The notes under the pieces were generated by a model. The model was not told where the DNA came from. It saw nothing but the letters and a program-made list of their open reading frames with translations, and did no database searches. A program made the position numbers and the translations under genes. 64,000 bases of DNA, from assembly GCF_003312425.1 (NCBI RefSeq), contig NZ_QNUX01000005.1, positions 1-64,000 of the forward strand, in the 5' to 3' direction. Positions 17,392 through 26,081 of this stretch are shown here, piece by piece; position 1 is the first letter of the stretch; the number at the start of each line of letters is the position of its first letter. The DNA comes from Flavobacterium psychrolimnae (GTDB lineage: Bacteria; Bacteroidota; Bacteroidia; Flavobacteriales; Flavobacteriaceae).

Positions 17392-18075
17392 ATGAAAAAA
17401 CAGCAAAAAGAATTATCATCTATTGCGAAAGTAAGTGGACTAAAAAAACTACTATTTTGTCTAGTAGTGTCCATTTTAGTATTTGTATTTTTATCATTTT
17501 TTAAAATTGAAATATTTAGCAGAATAATAATTGGCTGGGATACTTTTAGTTTTTCAATGATTATTTTAAGCTGGCTATTCTTTTTTTCGACAACTTCTAA
17601 AGATTTATGCTCAGTCGTAGAAAAGCAAGATGACGGTCTTAAAGCGATATTCGTCATCATATTGATTGCCGTTTGCTTTAGCCTTTTTGGTACCTTAGTC
17701 TTAATAGCTCAAAAAAATGAATACTCAGCTAATAAAATAGTCCATATGATTATTTCGTTATCCCCTATTTTTTTTTCATGGATTTTGTTGCATACAATGT
17801 TCACAATTCGTTATGCGCACCTATACCATGATCATAATAAATTAAATACTGGAAGTAACGTTGGTGGTATTGATTTTCCAGGCAAAATTCAACCAGATTA
17901 TATTGATTTCGCTTATTTCTCTTTTGTTATCGGAATGACATTTCAGGTTTCCGATATTACAATATCTTCTCAGGCAATCAGGAGATTTGTTTTAATGCAT
18001 AGCCTAATTTCATTTGTATTTAATACAGTTATTGTGGCGCTTACAATCAATACGATTTCTAATCTCAGCGGTTAA
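17392..18075 (+). CDS. DUF1345 integral membrane protein
   Basis: The protein has 227 residues with five or six predicted membrane segments (about 22-45, 50-68, 85-105, 120-140, 195-217). DUF1345 features are visible: a central polar loop with YAHLYH, and near the end GIDFPGKIQPDYIDFAYFSF followed by VIGMTFQVSDITI. The function of the family is unknown. It lies in a run with the bestrophin-like and MgtC genes and may share their transcript. The 159 nt after it (18076-18234) hold no gene or clear structure that I can see; they probably carry the promoter of the next ATPase. Confidence 0.88.
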   Translation: MKKQQKELSSIAKVSGLKKLLFCLVVSILVFVFLSFFKIEIFSRIIIGWDTFSFSMIILSWLFFFSTTSKDLCSVVEKQDDGLKAIFVIILIAVCFSLFGTLVLIAQKNEYSANKIVHMIISLSPIFFSWILLHTMFTIRYAHLYHDHNKLNTGSNVGGIDFPGKIQPDYIDFAYFSFVIGMTFQVSDITISSQAIRRFVLMHSLISFVFNTVIVALTINTISNLSG

Positions 18076-18234
18076 TTATTAATCGTAATAAAATGCAAAA
18101 AGCGTATTCTGGTAAATAATTTTATCAAAAAAAATATTTAAATAAACAGCCAGTGCTTTTTAATATAAATAACATATTAATCTTATAAACTTAAAAAATA
18201 GTCGAGAATATTAAAATTTAAATTCTAAATAATT

Positions 18235-20274
18235 ATGATAAAAACAGATCCAAATCACAAACATAAATACGATGCAAACGGCAAGCAGCTTTGCTGTACA
18301 CTAGAAGAAAAAATAAACAGCAAAACCGATAAGCAATCAGGATGTTGTACAGTTGATTACAAATCCGAACATTCAGACGATGATGGACACGACCATGACC
18401 ACTCAGGCGGAAATGAAAGTACGCTCAAAATGTTTCTTCCGGCACTAATAAGCTTTACATTATTACTCATAGCAATCGCTTTTGATAATTACTTTACGCA
18501 AATCTGGTTTACAGGTTGGATCAGGTTAATTTGGTATGTAGTTGCTTATGTTCCAGTTGGCTTCCCTGTTTTAAAAGAAGCATTCGAAAGTATTCGTAAA
18601 GGAGAAGTGTTCTCGGAATTTTTATTGATGAGCATTGCTACCATTGGTGCATTTGCAATTCGTGAATATCCCGAAGGTGTTGCTGTAATGCTTTTTTATG
18701 CCGTTGGTGAAGTGTTTCAAACCTTGGCTGTTCAAAGAGCAAAAACTAACATCAAATTATTATTAGACCAAAGACCTGATGAAGCAACAGTAATGAATGG
18801 AGAAAATGCGACTATAAAAAAAGCATCTGAAATAATTATTGGAGAAATTATTCAGTTAAAACCAGGAGAAAAACTAGCATTAGACGGAAAGCTACTTTCG
18901 GATACCGCTTCGTTCAACACCGCAGCACTAACAGGAGAAAGTAAACCAGATACCAAACAAAAAGATGAAACCGTTCTTGCCGGAATGATCAATCTCAATA
19001 CGGTTGTTCTAGTCGAAGTAACGACGGCCTACACCGATAGTAAATTATCTAAAATCTTAGAAATGGTGCAAGAGGCAACTGCCAAAAAAGCACCAACTGA
19101 ATTATTTATTAGAAAATTCGCCAAAATCTATACACCAGTGGTTGTGTTTCTAGCAATCGGGATTTGTTTGCTTCCAATGCTATTTGTGGAAAACTACGTT
19201 TTCAGTGATTGGTTGTATAGAGCCTTAATTTTTCTGGTGATTTCCTGCCCGTGTGCATTGGTGATTTCTATTCCGTTAGGTTATTTTGGAGGAATTGGTG
19301 CTGCAAGCAAAAATGGGATTTTGTTTAAAGGATCTAATTTTCTGGATTTAATGGCATCTATCGAAGTAGTGGTGATGGACAAAACAGGAACGCTGACCAA
19401 AGGGGTTTTCAAAGTACAAAAAGTAGTTGCTGTGGATATTTCCGAAGCCGACTTAATAAAATATACAGCAGCACTAGAAACTAAATCGACCCATCCTGTT
19501 GGAACTGCTATTATCGAATATGCAAAAGGTTCAGAAAAAGAAGCAACAGTTACCGACGTAGAAGAAATTGCAGGTCATGGTCTTAAAGGAAAAGTAGATG
19601 GAAAAGAAATTTTGGCAGGGAATGTAAAACTGATGAAAAAATTCAATATCATTTATGATCCAGAAATCGATACTACACCTTTCACGATTATTGTTATTGC
19701 AATCAATCAAAAATATGCAGGATATTTTTTAATTGCTGATGAAATCAAAGAAGATGCCAAAGAAGCGATTCACAGTTTACATAAAATAAACGTGAAAACT
19801 GTAATGCTTTCAGGTGATAAACAAGCCGTTGTAGATGCAGTAGCAAAAGAATTAAACATTGACCAGGCTTATGGCGATTTATTACCGGAAAACAAGGTGG
19901 AAAAAGTAGAGGAATTGAAATTAAAAAACCTAAAAATTGCATTCGTTGGCGATGGTGTAAACGATGCGCCAGTAGTTGCCCTTGCCGATGCCGGCATTGC
20001 AATGGGCGGTTTAGGAAGTGATGCAACAATTGAAACTGCTGACATTGTTATTCAAAACGATCAACCGCATAAAATATTCACAGCAATAAACATAGGAAAA
20101 CAGACGAAGAAAATAGTGTGGCAAAACATTACTTTGGCTTTTGTGGTAAAGGGGATTGTTTTGGTGCTAGGTGCGGGTGGTTTAGCAACCATGTGGGAAG
20201 CTGTCTTTGCCGATGTGGGTGTAGCGTTATTAGCAATTTTGAATGCAGTTAGAATACAGCGAATGAAGTTTTAA
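18235..20274 (+). CDS. P1B-type heavy metal ATPase, Zn/Cd/Co (ZntA/CadA) type
   Basis: The protein has 679 residues. The N-terminus has no HMA fold but is rich in His and Cys (NHKHKYD, LCCTLEE, SGCCTVD, GHDHDHSGG, residues 5-60), a typical bacterial zinc-binding extension. Core motifs: TGESKP actuator loop, membrane metal site CPC (338-340), phosphorylation site D382-KTGT, HP in THPVG, GDGVND (572-577). The C-terminal helix DVGVALLAILNAVRIQRM carries the Asp typical of the P1B-2 (Zn/Cd) class. It exports metal from cytoplasm to periplasm, where the RND pumps can take over. It is a single transcription unit flanked by a terminator-like hairpin at 20292. Confidence 0.94.
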   Translation: MIKTDPNHKHKYDANGKQLCCTLEEKINSKTDKQSGCCTVDYKSEHSDDDGHDHDHSGGNESTLKMFLPALISFTLLLIAIAFDNYFTQIWFTGWIRLIWYVVAYVPVGFPVLKEAFESIRKGEVFSEFLLMSIATIGAFAIREYPEGVAVMLFYAVGEVFQTLAVQRAKTNIKLLLDQRPDEATVMNGENATIKKASEIIIGEIIQLKPGEKLALDGKLLSDTASFNTAALTGESKPDTKQKDETVLAGMINLNTVVLVEVTTAYTDSKLSKILEMVQEATAKKAPTELFIRKFAKIYTPVVVFLAIGICLLPMLFVENYVFSDWLYRALIFLVISCPCALVISIPLGYFGGIGAASKNGILFKGSNFLDLMASIEVVVMDKTGTLTKGVFKVQKVVAVDISEADLIKYTAALETKSTHPVGTAIIEYAKGSEKEATVTDVEEIAGHGLKGKVDGKEILAGNVKLMKKFNIIYDPEIDTTPFTIIVIAINQKYAGYFLIADEIKEDAKEAIHSLHKINVKTVMLSGDKQAVVDAVAKELNIDQAYGDLLPENKVEKVEELKLKNLKIAFVGDGVNDAPVVALADAGIAMGGLGSDATIETADIVIQNDQPHKIFTAINIGKQTKKIVWQNITLAFVVKGIVLVLGAGGLATMWEAVFADVGVALLAILNAVRIQRMKF

Positions 20275-20291
20275 ATCTGATATTAATAAGA

Positions 20292-20318
20292 AGCGTCCAT
20301 TAATAGGGACGCTCTTTA
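20292..20318 (+). terminator. Terminator-like hairpin after the Zn/Cd ATPase
   Basis: AGCGTCC (20292-20298) pairs with GGACGCT (20307-20313), 17 nt after the stop codon, followed by a short T-rich run. It is a modest stem but well placed. Confidence 0.55.
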
Positions 20319-20324
20319 AAATAT

Positions 20325-20411
20325 TTATGATTTTTTTGGAGGTGTTTTTCCTCCTGCACAACAAGAACCATCTACACTACAAGATTTTTTCTCATTAGAG
20401 ACTAGAACCAT
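20325..20411 (-). CDS. Possible 28-residue Cys-rich peptide
   Basis: A short minus-strand reading frame (ATG at 20409-20411, stop 20325-20327) encodes MVLVSNEKKSCSVDGSC followed by CAGGKTPPKKS. The sequence CSVDGSCCAGG and the Lys-rich ends look like a metal-binding microprotein rather than random sequence. Upstream on the same strand is a loose -7-like TACTTTG. It is convergent with the ATPase gene and downstream of dsbD, beyond its terminator. It is too short for certainty; conservation in related genomes would decide. Confidence 0.4.
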   Translation of the reverse strand: MVLVSNEKKSCSVDGSCCAGGKTPPKKS

Positions 20412-20474
20412 TACCCAATAAAATCAAAGTATTTTAAAAGTTATTATTTTTAACCCTAAAAATATTGCGTTATA

Positions 20475-20510
20475 AAAAAAGCTGTCCAAATCATTTTAGA
20501 CAGCTTTTTT
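20475..20510. terminator. Bidirectional intrinsic terminator behind dsbD
   Basis: AAAAAAGCTGTC (20475-20486) and GACAGCTTTTTT (20499-20510) form a perfect 12-bp stem with A and T tracts on either side. It lies directly at the end of the minus-strand dsbD-like gene. Confidence 0.88.
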
Positions 20511-22481
20511 CTATTTTTGAAACTGTTTAATGCCATATTTCAGCCATTGTTCATATTCAGTAATGTCTGGCATATATCCAACTGGTTGGTTTAAACTTTT
20601 CTCTTTTGTATCCAAAATGATATAATACGGCTGAGCGTTTGCCTTATAACGAGTGATTTGGAAATCACTCCATTTGTTTCCTATTGATTTTATCTTTTTG
20701 CCAGTTTCTTTAGAGACATATTGTTCCTCGATAGGCAATTCTCTTTTGTCATCAACATATAGTGAAATAAGAACTACTTCATTATTTAAAATAGATAAAA
20801 TGCGAGGATCCGACCAAACATAATCTTCCATTTTTCGGCAATTTACACAAGCAAATCCTGTAAAATCCAAGAGAATAGGTTTGTTTACACTTTTGGCATA
20901 AGCCAATCCTTTTTCATAATCGGTAAAAGCCATAATATCATGTGGTCCTTTATGTGCTCCGTCTGGTAATGCTATTGCTGATGTAGATTCTCTGTTGGAG
21001 CCGCCTACACCGTATGGAGATTCGCTATAGGTCATAGGTGGAGGAAAGCCACTTATTAATTTTAATGGAGCACCCCATAAACCTGGAATAAGATATATTG
21101 TAAATACCAATATTAATAATCCAACAGATAAACGTCCTACCGAAATAGAAGATGAAGGAGAATCATGTGGCAAAGTTATCTTTCCGAATAAGTAGAATGC
21201 CAAAGTACCGAATATCGCTATCCAAATGGCTAAAAATATTTCTCTTTCAAACCAGTGCAATTGCAATACTAAATCGGCATTAGACAAGAATTTAAATGCT
21301 AAAGCTAATTCTATAAAACCTAAAAATACTTTTACTGTATTTAACCATCCGCCAGATTTTGGTAATGTATTTAACCAACCTGGGAACATGGCAAATAACA
21401 TAAAGGGTAATGCTAAAGCAAAAGAAAAACCTAACATTCCTACAATTGGTGCGATACCTCCTTTGGAAGCTGCTTCAACCAGTAAAGTTCCTATAATTGG
21501 TCCGGTACAAGAAAAGGAAACGATTGCAAGAGCCAATGCCATGAATACGATTCCTAATATTCCACCTTTATCCGCTTGACGGTCTACCTTATTTGCCCAA
21601 GAATTAGGTAACATGATTTCGAAAGCACCTAAAAATGATAACGAAAATACAACTAATAATACAAAGAAAATAACATTAAACCATACATTGGTAGATAATG
21701 CATTTAGTGCATCGGCACCAAAAATTAAGGTAATTACTGTTCCCAAAAATACATAAATCAAGATAATCGAAATACCATAAATAATCGCATTTTTGATCCC
21801 TTTGGCTTTGGTTTTACTTTGTTTTGTAAAGAAACTTACCGTCATGGGAATCATAGGAAATACGCAAGGAGTAAGCAAGGCTGCAAAACCAGATAAGAAA
21901 GCGATAAAGAAAATCATATATAAACTCGAATCAGATTCTTTCGATTCTGGTTGTTTTTCTATTGTGGAATTCGCATCAGTTTTAGTAGTTTTCTCATTTA
22001 CAATATCCGCAGCTTGGATTTCTTTTGCTTCAAGCGTTTTAAGATTAAACTCAAAGTATTTTGTTTCGCTAATACAGTTTTCCTTGCAAACTTGGTAAGA
22101 AAGCTCCACTTGTATAATTTCCTTTTCTGGATTAATCTGTTTGATTAATTGGGTAAAAGTAACTTTATCGGAAAAGAAGATTTCATCGACACCAAAGATT
22201 TCATTAAACTCTCGTTTGGTTTCACTTTCGGTTGCTTTTCCAATAAATTCATAATTGCTTTTGTTATCATGAAAAATGAATTCGGCAGGAAGAGGACCAT
22301 CTTCAGGTGTAAATTGAGAATATACGTGCCAACCTGCTTCGATATTACCATTAAAAGTAAGTACATATTCTGAGGTGGATTTCTTCTCGATTCTAGGTTC
22401 CCATTTCACAGGATTTATAATCTGTGCCTGGACTTTGACAAAAACAAAGCCCAAGAGTAATAAATAAAAGATTTTCTTCAT
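20511..22481 (-). CDS. dsbD: Thiol:disulfide interchange protein DsbD
   Basis: The protein has 656 residues with all three DsbD parts. After a signal peptide (..VFVKVQAQ) there is an N-terminal beta domain (about 20-150, with VCKENC). An eight-helix CcdA-like membrane domain (about 185-455) has its redox cysteines in LLTPCVFPMIP (C206) and FSCTGPIIG (C325). A C-terminal thioredoxin domain carries FACVNCRK (C545, C548). It carries reducing power from cytoplasmic thioredoxin to the periplasm. It is the last gene of a minus-strand group with TlpA and two HMA proteins. That fits keeping copper-binding cysteines reduced and resisting copper-induced thiol oxidation. Confidence 0.95.
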   Translation of the reverse strand: MKKIFYLLLLGFVFVKVQAQIINPVKWEPRIEKKSTSEYVLTFNGNIEAGWHVYSQFTPEDGPLPAEFIFHDNKSNYEFIGKATESETKREFNEIFGVDEIFFSDKVTFTQLIKQINPEKEIIQVELSYQVCKENCISETKYFEFNLKTLEAKEIQAADIVNEKTTKTDANSTIEKQPESKESDSSLYMIFFIAFLSGFAALLTPCVFPMIPMTVSFFTKQSKTKAKGIKNAIIYGISIILIYVFLGTVITLIFGADALNALSTNVWFNVIFFVLLVVFSLSFLGAFEIMLPNSWANKVDRQADKGGILGIVFMALALAIVSFSCTGPIIGTLLVEAASKGGIAPIVGMLGFSFALALPFMLFAMFPGWLNTLPKSGGWLNTVKVFLGFIELALAFKFLSNADLVLQLHWFEREIFLAIWIAIFGTLAFYLFGKITLPHDSPSSSISVGRLSVGLLILVFTIYLIPGLWGAPLKLISGFPPPMTYSESPYGVGGSNRESTSAIALPDGAHKGPHDIMAFTDYEKGLAYAKSVNKPILLDFTGFACVNCRKMEDYVWSDPRILSILNNEVVLISLYVDDKRELPIEEQYVSKETGKKIKSIGNKWSDFQITRYKANAQPYYIILDTKEKSLNQPVGYMPDITEYEQWLKYGIKQFQK

Positions 22482-22557
22482 TTTATAAGTTTAATCAGAA
22501 CGATTTGTTCTGGTGATAATTTGATTTTACACGTGTCATTTCCCGATAAGCCATAGG

Positions 22558-22592
22558 AAGTGTTTCGATGGTCTTTTGCCATCGAAACACTT
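22558..22592. terminator. 14-bp perfect hairpin between the beta-barrel and dsbD genes
   Basis: AAGTGTTTCGATGG (22558-22571) pairs with CCATCGAAACACTT (22579-22592) around TCTTTTG. There is no T-tract on the minus strand after the stem, so it may be an attenuator, an RNA-processing site or a weak terminator that separates dsbD from the upstream genes. Confidence 0.55.
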
Positions 22593-22636
22593 ATTTTATG
22601 AACTTTAGATTTAAATTAAAATCTTGGCGAAGTAAT

Positions 22637-23443
22637 TTATTTGGTCACATTAAAAAAAGTATATTCCAGTTTTAAGAAAACACCATCAGATGTGGCACGT
22701 TGCATCGAGCTATACAATTCTTTTTTGTATGCAAGGTCAATTCTCGCCTGACTGTTAATGATAAACTGAATCGAAGGAACTACATCCAGATATGATTTTC
22801 CGTTTTCGGTTATCGTTTGTCCAGTAAATTCCAGCATCGCATTGATGTTGGTTTGTTTAAAACTTGTATAATTTTTTGGATACATTAATTTCCCTACTGA
22901 GAACGTATAATTTACTGCGCTGTTACCCAAAAAATCCGGAAAACTATAATCACTGTTATTAAGTGCCCGCGCGTAACTTACAGAAGAACTTATGGCAACT
23001 TTATGGATTAACTGAGTAGCTACCAGACCAGCTTCGTAACCAGAGTTTCCTCCCATTAAGTCTATAGCTTCCTGATTAATAAAAGAGTTATTATAACTGT
23101 ATCGTCCAAAGGCAGCCATCCTAAAATGACTTTGTAAATCATCTACAGAAAAGAAACGATATTTAGCATAAAAACCACCACCTTTAAGTCCCAATCCATT
23201 TTCTTGGTTACTAAGAAAAGCTGAGGTACGAACCATGATATTTTTATTTATTCCCCAAGTAACTTCGGGCGTTAAATTATACATAGACCCACTTTCCAGT
23301 TGATTTTTCATAAGAGATTGACCAACCCGAACCCCAATAGAACCCGCCGGAACATTACTAGCGGGTTCGGTTACTACAAATAATTCCTGTGCATCTATTT
23401 TGAATGAAACAAGTAATAAGAAAACAATTGATAGATATTTCAT
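22637..23443 (-). CDS. Outer membrane beta-barrel-like protein of unknown function
   Basis: The protein has 268 residues with a signal peptide (MKYLSIVFLLLVSFKIDAQ). The rest has alternating hydrophobic/polar strands (GSIGVRVGQSLM, KNIMVRTSAFLSNQ, GGGFYAKYRFF, RMAAFGRYSYNN, SVPSIQF-type strands) and ends in an aromatic strand (FLKLEYTFFNVTK). The length suits a 10- to 12-strand barrel. No catalytic or metal motif is visible. It is 2 nt from the HMA protein gene upstream, so the two are translationally linked. Its place in a copper/thiol cluster suggests a role in metal movement or sensing at the outer membrane, but the function is unknown. Confidence 0.75.
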   Translation of the reverse strand: MKYLSIVFLLLVSFKIDAQELFVVTEPASNVPAGSIGVRVGQSLMKNQLESGSMYNLTPEVTWGINKNIMVRTSAFLSNQENGLGLKGGGFYAKYRFFSVDDLQSHFRMAAFGRYSYNNSFINQEAIDLMGGNSGYEAGLVATQLIHKVAISSSVSYARALNNSDYSFPDFLGNSAVNYTFSVGKLMYPKNYTSFKQTNINAMLEFTGQTITENGKSYLDVVPSIQFIINSQARIDLAYKKELYSSMQRATSDGVFLKLEYTFFNVTK

Positions 23444-23445
23444 TT

Positions 23446-23973
23446 TTATAAGGCTTTTAAATAATAATCATTTTCATTTTCCGTGGCATAACCAGGATAT
23501 TTTGAATATGATTTAATTAGTTTTTTATACTCTTTTTGGGTTACAAAACCTTTATCCAAAACTCTGAATTTTGCTTCTGTATCAGCTACTGCGTTTTTAG
23601 TATCTATAAAAGTATACGTAACATCATCGATTTTTACTGTTGCATTATCTTCAATTTTTGGAGTATCAAACTTTGCGGTCAAGACCATAGAACCTACAAA
23701 AAAACCAGCTTTCTCAACCGCATTTTTCAACACTTTAGGTTGTAATGTATTGTTTTTCTTAAAGTAAACAGTAAAGGTATTGGTGTTTAAATCGGTACCA
23801 ATACTATCAACTTGAGTTAAGGATTTTAACTGTTTGTTTATAGCATTAGAACACATAGAGCAAGTTAATCCTGTTGCCATTATTTCGGCTTTAGTGATTT
23901 GAGAATATGATTTTACACCAGTTAATAATACTAAAAGTGTAGCGGCTACGAATTTTATATGTAATGTTTTCAT
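23446..23973 (-). CDS. Secreted HMA-domain (heavy-metal-associated) protein
   Basis: I chose the ATG at 23973 (MKTLHIKF), giving 175 residues; an upstream in-frame start at 24003 would put charged residues before the signal peptide. The signal ends near VKSYSQ. The HMA domain (about 27-100) has the metal site GLTCSMC (C38, C41) and the family's VEKAGFFVGS near its end. The C-terminal 70 residues have no recognised fold. It would bind Cu(I), or another soft metal, in the periplasm. It sits between the TlpA and beta-barrel genes, so the bound metal could be passed to the barrel protein; that is inference. Confidence 0.88.
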   Translation of the reverse strand: MKTLHIKFVAATLLVLLTGVKSYSQITKAEIMATGLTCSMCSNAINKQLKSLTQVDSIGTDLNTNTFTVYFKKNNTLQPKVLKNAVEKAGFFVGSMVLTAKFDTPKIEDNATVKIDDVTYTFIDTKNAVADTEAKFRVLDKGFVTQKEYKKLIKSYSKYPGYATENENDYYLKAL

Positions 23974-23974
23974 T

Positions 23975-24463
23975 TTATTTTTTGTTTTTTTTGATTTGAG
24001 CAATTATTTGTGCTTCGGTTGGGTTTATGGCAATCAGTTTTCCTGATGCATCAAAAAGATAGGTTTCAGGCAGTGCTTCAACTCCAAAAGCCACAGCCGT
24101 TTTGGCATCAAAACCTTTCGGGTCGATTAATTGCTGGTGTTTCATTTTGTCTTTTTCAATGGCTTTTAACCATTTTGATTTATCGATATCAATTGAAATT
24201 CCAACAATTTCAAAATTCTGACCTTTGTATTGGTCATACATTTTTACCAATTTTTTGTTAGCCATTCGGCAAGGTGCGCACCATGATGCCCAAAAATCTA
24301 CCAAAACTGTTTTTCCTTTAAAAGTATTTAGTTTAACTGTAGCGTTCTTATTGTTTTGAAGCTGAACATCTGGAAAAGAATCTCCTATTTTTATTTGTGC
24401 ACTTGCTATAGAAACAGTTGCTATCAGGGAGAGTAATGTGATTATATTTTTTATTTTGAACAT
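23975..24463 (-). CDS. TlpA/ResA-like periplasmic thioredoxin
   Basis: The protein has 162 residues from the ATG at 24463 (MFKIKNIITLLSLIA...ASAQ signal); the longer open frame runs into the neighbouring gene and is unlikely. The AhpC/TSA-thioredoxin fold begins IGDSFPDVQLQ, with the active site WASWCAPCRM (C62, C65), the conserved EIVGISID, and a cis-Pro region ALPETYLFD. It is a membrane-exported thiol reductase, probably reduced by the DsbD encoded downstream. The likely substrates are the HMA proteins on both sides, whose CxxC sites must be reduced to bind Cu(I). Confidence 0.92.
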   Translation of the reverse strand: MFKIKNIITLLSLIATVSIASAQIKIGDSFPDVQLQNNKNATVKLNTFKGKTVLVDFWASWCAPCRMANKKLVKMYDQYKGQNFEIVGISIDIDKSKWLKAIEKDKMKHQQLIDPKGFDAKTAVAFGVEALPETYLFDASGKLIAINPTEAQIIAQIKKNKK

Positions 24464-24491
24464 GAAATTTAATTTAAATGATTGATTATGA

Positions 24492-24854
24492 TTACTCCGC
24501 TTTTTTAGGACTTGCTTCTCTATCATATTGGCAACATCCATGCAATTCATCGTAAACAGCATTTGGGGCACTAAATTTTTCATTGTCATATCCAGCATCT
24601 GCAACACGTTTTAGTATGGCATCAAGATTGGTTTTCTTAGTATCGTAGGTAACTGTAGCGGTTTTGGTGTTCGTGTCCCAATTTACTTTGGCAACTTTAT
24701 CAATGTTTGCAGCCGTTTCAATAGTTTTTTTGCACATGCCACAATTACCATTGATTTTTACGGTTTCAGTTGTTTTGTTTTTTATTTGCGCGCTGGCGAA
24801 AGTGACTGATAGCAATAGAGTCATTGCCATCAATAATTTTTTTATTGAGTTCAT
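24492..24854 (-). CDS. Periplasmic HMA-domain copper/mercury-binding protein
   Basis: The protein has 120 residues: signal peptide (..SVTFASAQ), then an HMA domain with GNCGMCKKTI (C38, C41) and the second-half motif VADAGYDNEKF. The tail carries HGCCQYDRE with an adjacent Cys pair. The same design, including the tail, occurs at the start of the protein at 26604, so the two are paralogues on opposite sides of the 25-26 kb divide. It resembles MerP/CopZ-like carriers. It is the first main gene of the minus-strand cluster after the small Cys-rich protein at 25366. Confidence 0.92.
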   Translation of the reverse strand: MNSIKKLLMAMTLLLSVTFASAQIKNKTTETVKINGNCGMCKKTIETAANIDKVAKVNWDTNTKTATVTYDTKKTNLDAILKRVADAGYDNEKFSAPNAVYDELHGCCQYDREASPKKAE

Positions 24855-25009
24855 TGTTTTTATAATTTTGAATGAATTAATCCTAGAGCATGACAGAAAC
24901 CATAGTATTTAGAGCTATGAATAGCGTTGATTGGATTAATATTTAATGATTTTTTAAGCCATAAAACAGGCTTTGGATTAGACAGATTTGTAACTGTCAG
25001 GAAATGAAT

Positions 25010-25366
25010 CTAGCTTATTTTAGGTGGAAGCCAGATAGAACGGAAATCTGAAGAAATAAAGATTTCTGAATAATAGTAATTTTGTTTCCTTTCTGAAAAA
25101 CTAAAAAGAGAATTATTTTCTGTTTGGAAAGAAAGTATCGAGGAATAACCGCAGTAAGCAGTTGGGCAACCACAAGAATTACCTACACAGCTATTATCGC
25201 AATTGTGTTCTTTCTTATTAGAATCTTTTTTCTTGCAACAGTCTTTTACTGTAAATTCTTTTTTACAACATGGCATTTCTTTTTTTGTCCCATGCGCATA
25301 AGTAAGCGTTGGTCCCAAAAGAAAACCAAGCATAACGAGTAGCAATATGTAGAACTTTTTTGTCAT
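25010..25366 (-). CDS. Small secreted Cys-rich protein with C-terminal IWLPPKIS tail
   Basis: I chose the ATG at 25366 (MTKKFYILLLVMLGFLLGPTLTYA signal), giving 118 residues; a GTG at 25375 overlaps the promoter -7 element and is unlikely. The mature part is Lys/Cys-rich (MPCCKKEF, DCCKKKD, NCDNSCVGNSCGCP) and ends FRSIWLPPKIS. It heads the minus-strand HMA/TlpA/DsbD cluster. It is divergent from, and similar to, the protein at 26082, with which it shares the signal-peptide style and Cys-Lys layout. It is a probable periplasmic soft-metal binder; the constant tail is of unknown use. Confidence 0.8.
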   Translation of the reverse strand: MTKKFYILLLVMLGFLLGPTLTYAHGTKKEMPCCKKEFTVKDCCKKKDSNKKEHNCDNSCVGNSCGCPTAYCGYSSILSFQTENNSLFSFSERKQNYYYSEIFISSDFRSIWLPPKIS

Positions 25367-25374
25367 ACTGGGCA

Positions 25375-25382
25375 CAAATCTA
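25375..25382 (-). promoter_or_regulatory. Bacteroidetes -7 element 8 nt before a start codon
   Basis: On the minus strand TAGATTTG matches TAnnTTTG and ends 8 nt before the ATG at 25366. The mRNA would have almost no 5' leader. Confidence 0.6.
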
Positions 25383-25608
25383 CAATTTTATTAGCTGACT
25401 CGAATGTTAATTTTTTTGTAAATGTTCTATTATAATTGATTCTTCAATTATGTTTAGTGACACCCCGCTGAAATAAAAACAGTTTAATTAATTGATAATC
25501 AGTATTTTTGTTTTTAGGACTAAAAGATCGTTTTTAATTTACTGAACACTTGTAACATGTAGATTAGTAATTTTTACAAATTAAAAGAAATATAATTGTT
25601 GATTATGA

Positions 25609-25959
25609 AACCAGTTAATTGATAACGTATCCCAACTGAAGAACTGGAAATTCATCGCTTTTATTCCACAAACGGAAAGAATTGATAAAATTATCGATGG
25701 ATTTGAATAGTCATATATCTTCCATGAAATTACATTAAAAGCTAGTGAATTCAAATTTCTAACTTTAGATTATGATGAGAAAACTCAAAATTTCGATATA
25801 ATAGTTTTCCTGAAAAACTAAAATTTATATCAACTGGCTCAAATACCAGATAATAATGAGGAATTAATCCATTTATATGATTTAAATTTTTACATAGATG
25901 AGATTAACACTCATAACAAAGATTTAAGTAGTTTAGTCTTCATCTATTTGCTTCCCTAA
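25609..25959 (+). pseudogene. Broken gene with two in-frame stops, family unknown
   Basis: One frame reads as sensible protein for 117 codons (NQLIDNVSQLKNWKFIAF, RIDKIIDGFE, FHEITLKASEFKFLTLDYDE, NFDIIVFLKN, LYQLAQIPDNNEELIHLYDL). It is cut by TAG at 25708-25710 and TAA at 25819-25821, ends at TAA 25957-25959, and has no start codon. The frame is preceded by TGA; an ATG at 25605 in another frame hints at an additional frameshift. Codon use looks coding. I do not recognise the family. It fills most of the 25383-26049 gap between the two divergent Cys-rich genes. Confidence 0.6.
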
Positions 25960-26049
25960 TAATACTTTTAATGAGAATATAAATCAAAACAAAATAGTAG
26001 TGATGAAATTTTTTTAACAAGTCTTTATTGAAAATTAAGATTATTTCTC

Positions 26050-26057
26050 TAACTTTG
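26050..26057 (+). promoter_or_regulatory. Bacteroidetes -7 element before the copper operon
   Basis: TAACTTTG matches TAnnTTTG exactly and lies 24 nt before the ATG at 26082, giving a leader of roughly 15-20 nt. Confidence 0.55.
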
Positions 26058-26081
26058 TCCAATATTAGATTTTCTATACAA

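Noticed and set aside
17091..17660. 189-codon minus-strand open frame
   Set aside because: It lies opposite the MgtC and DUF1345 genes, both of which have clear family motifs; it is a shadow frame.
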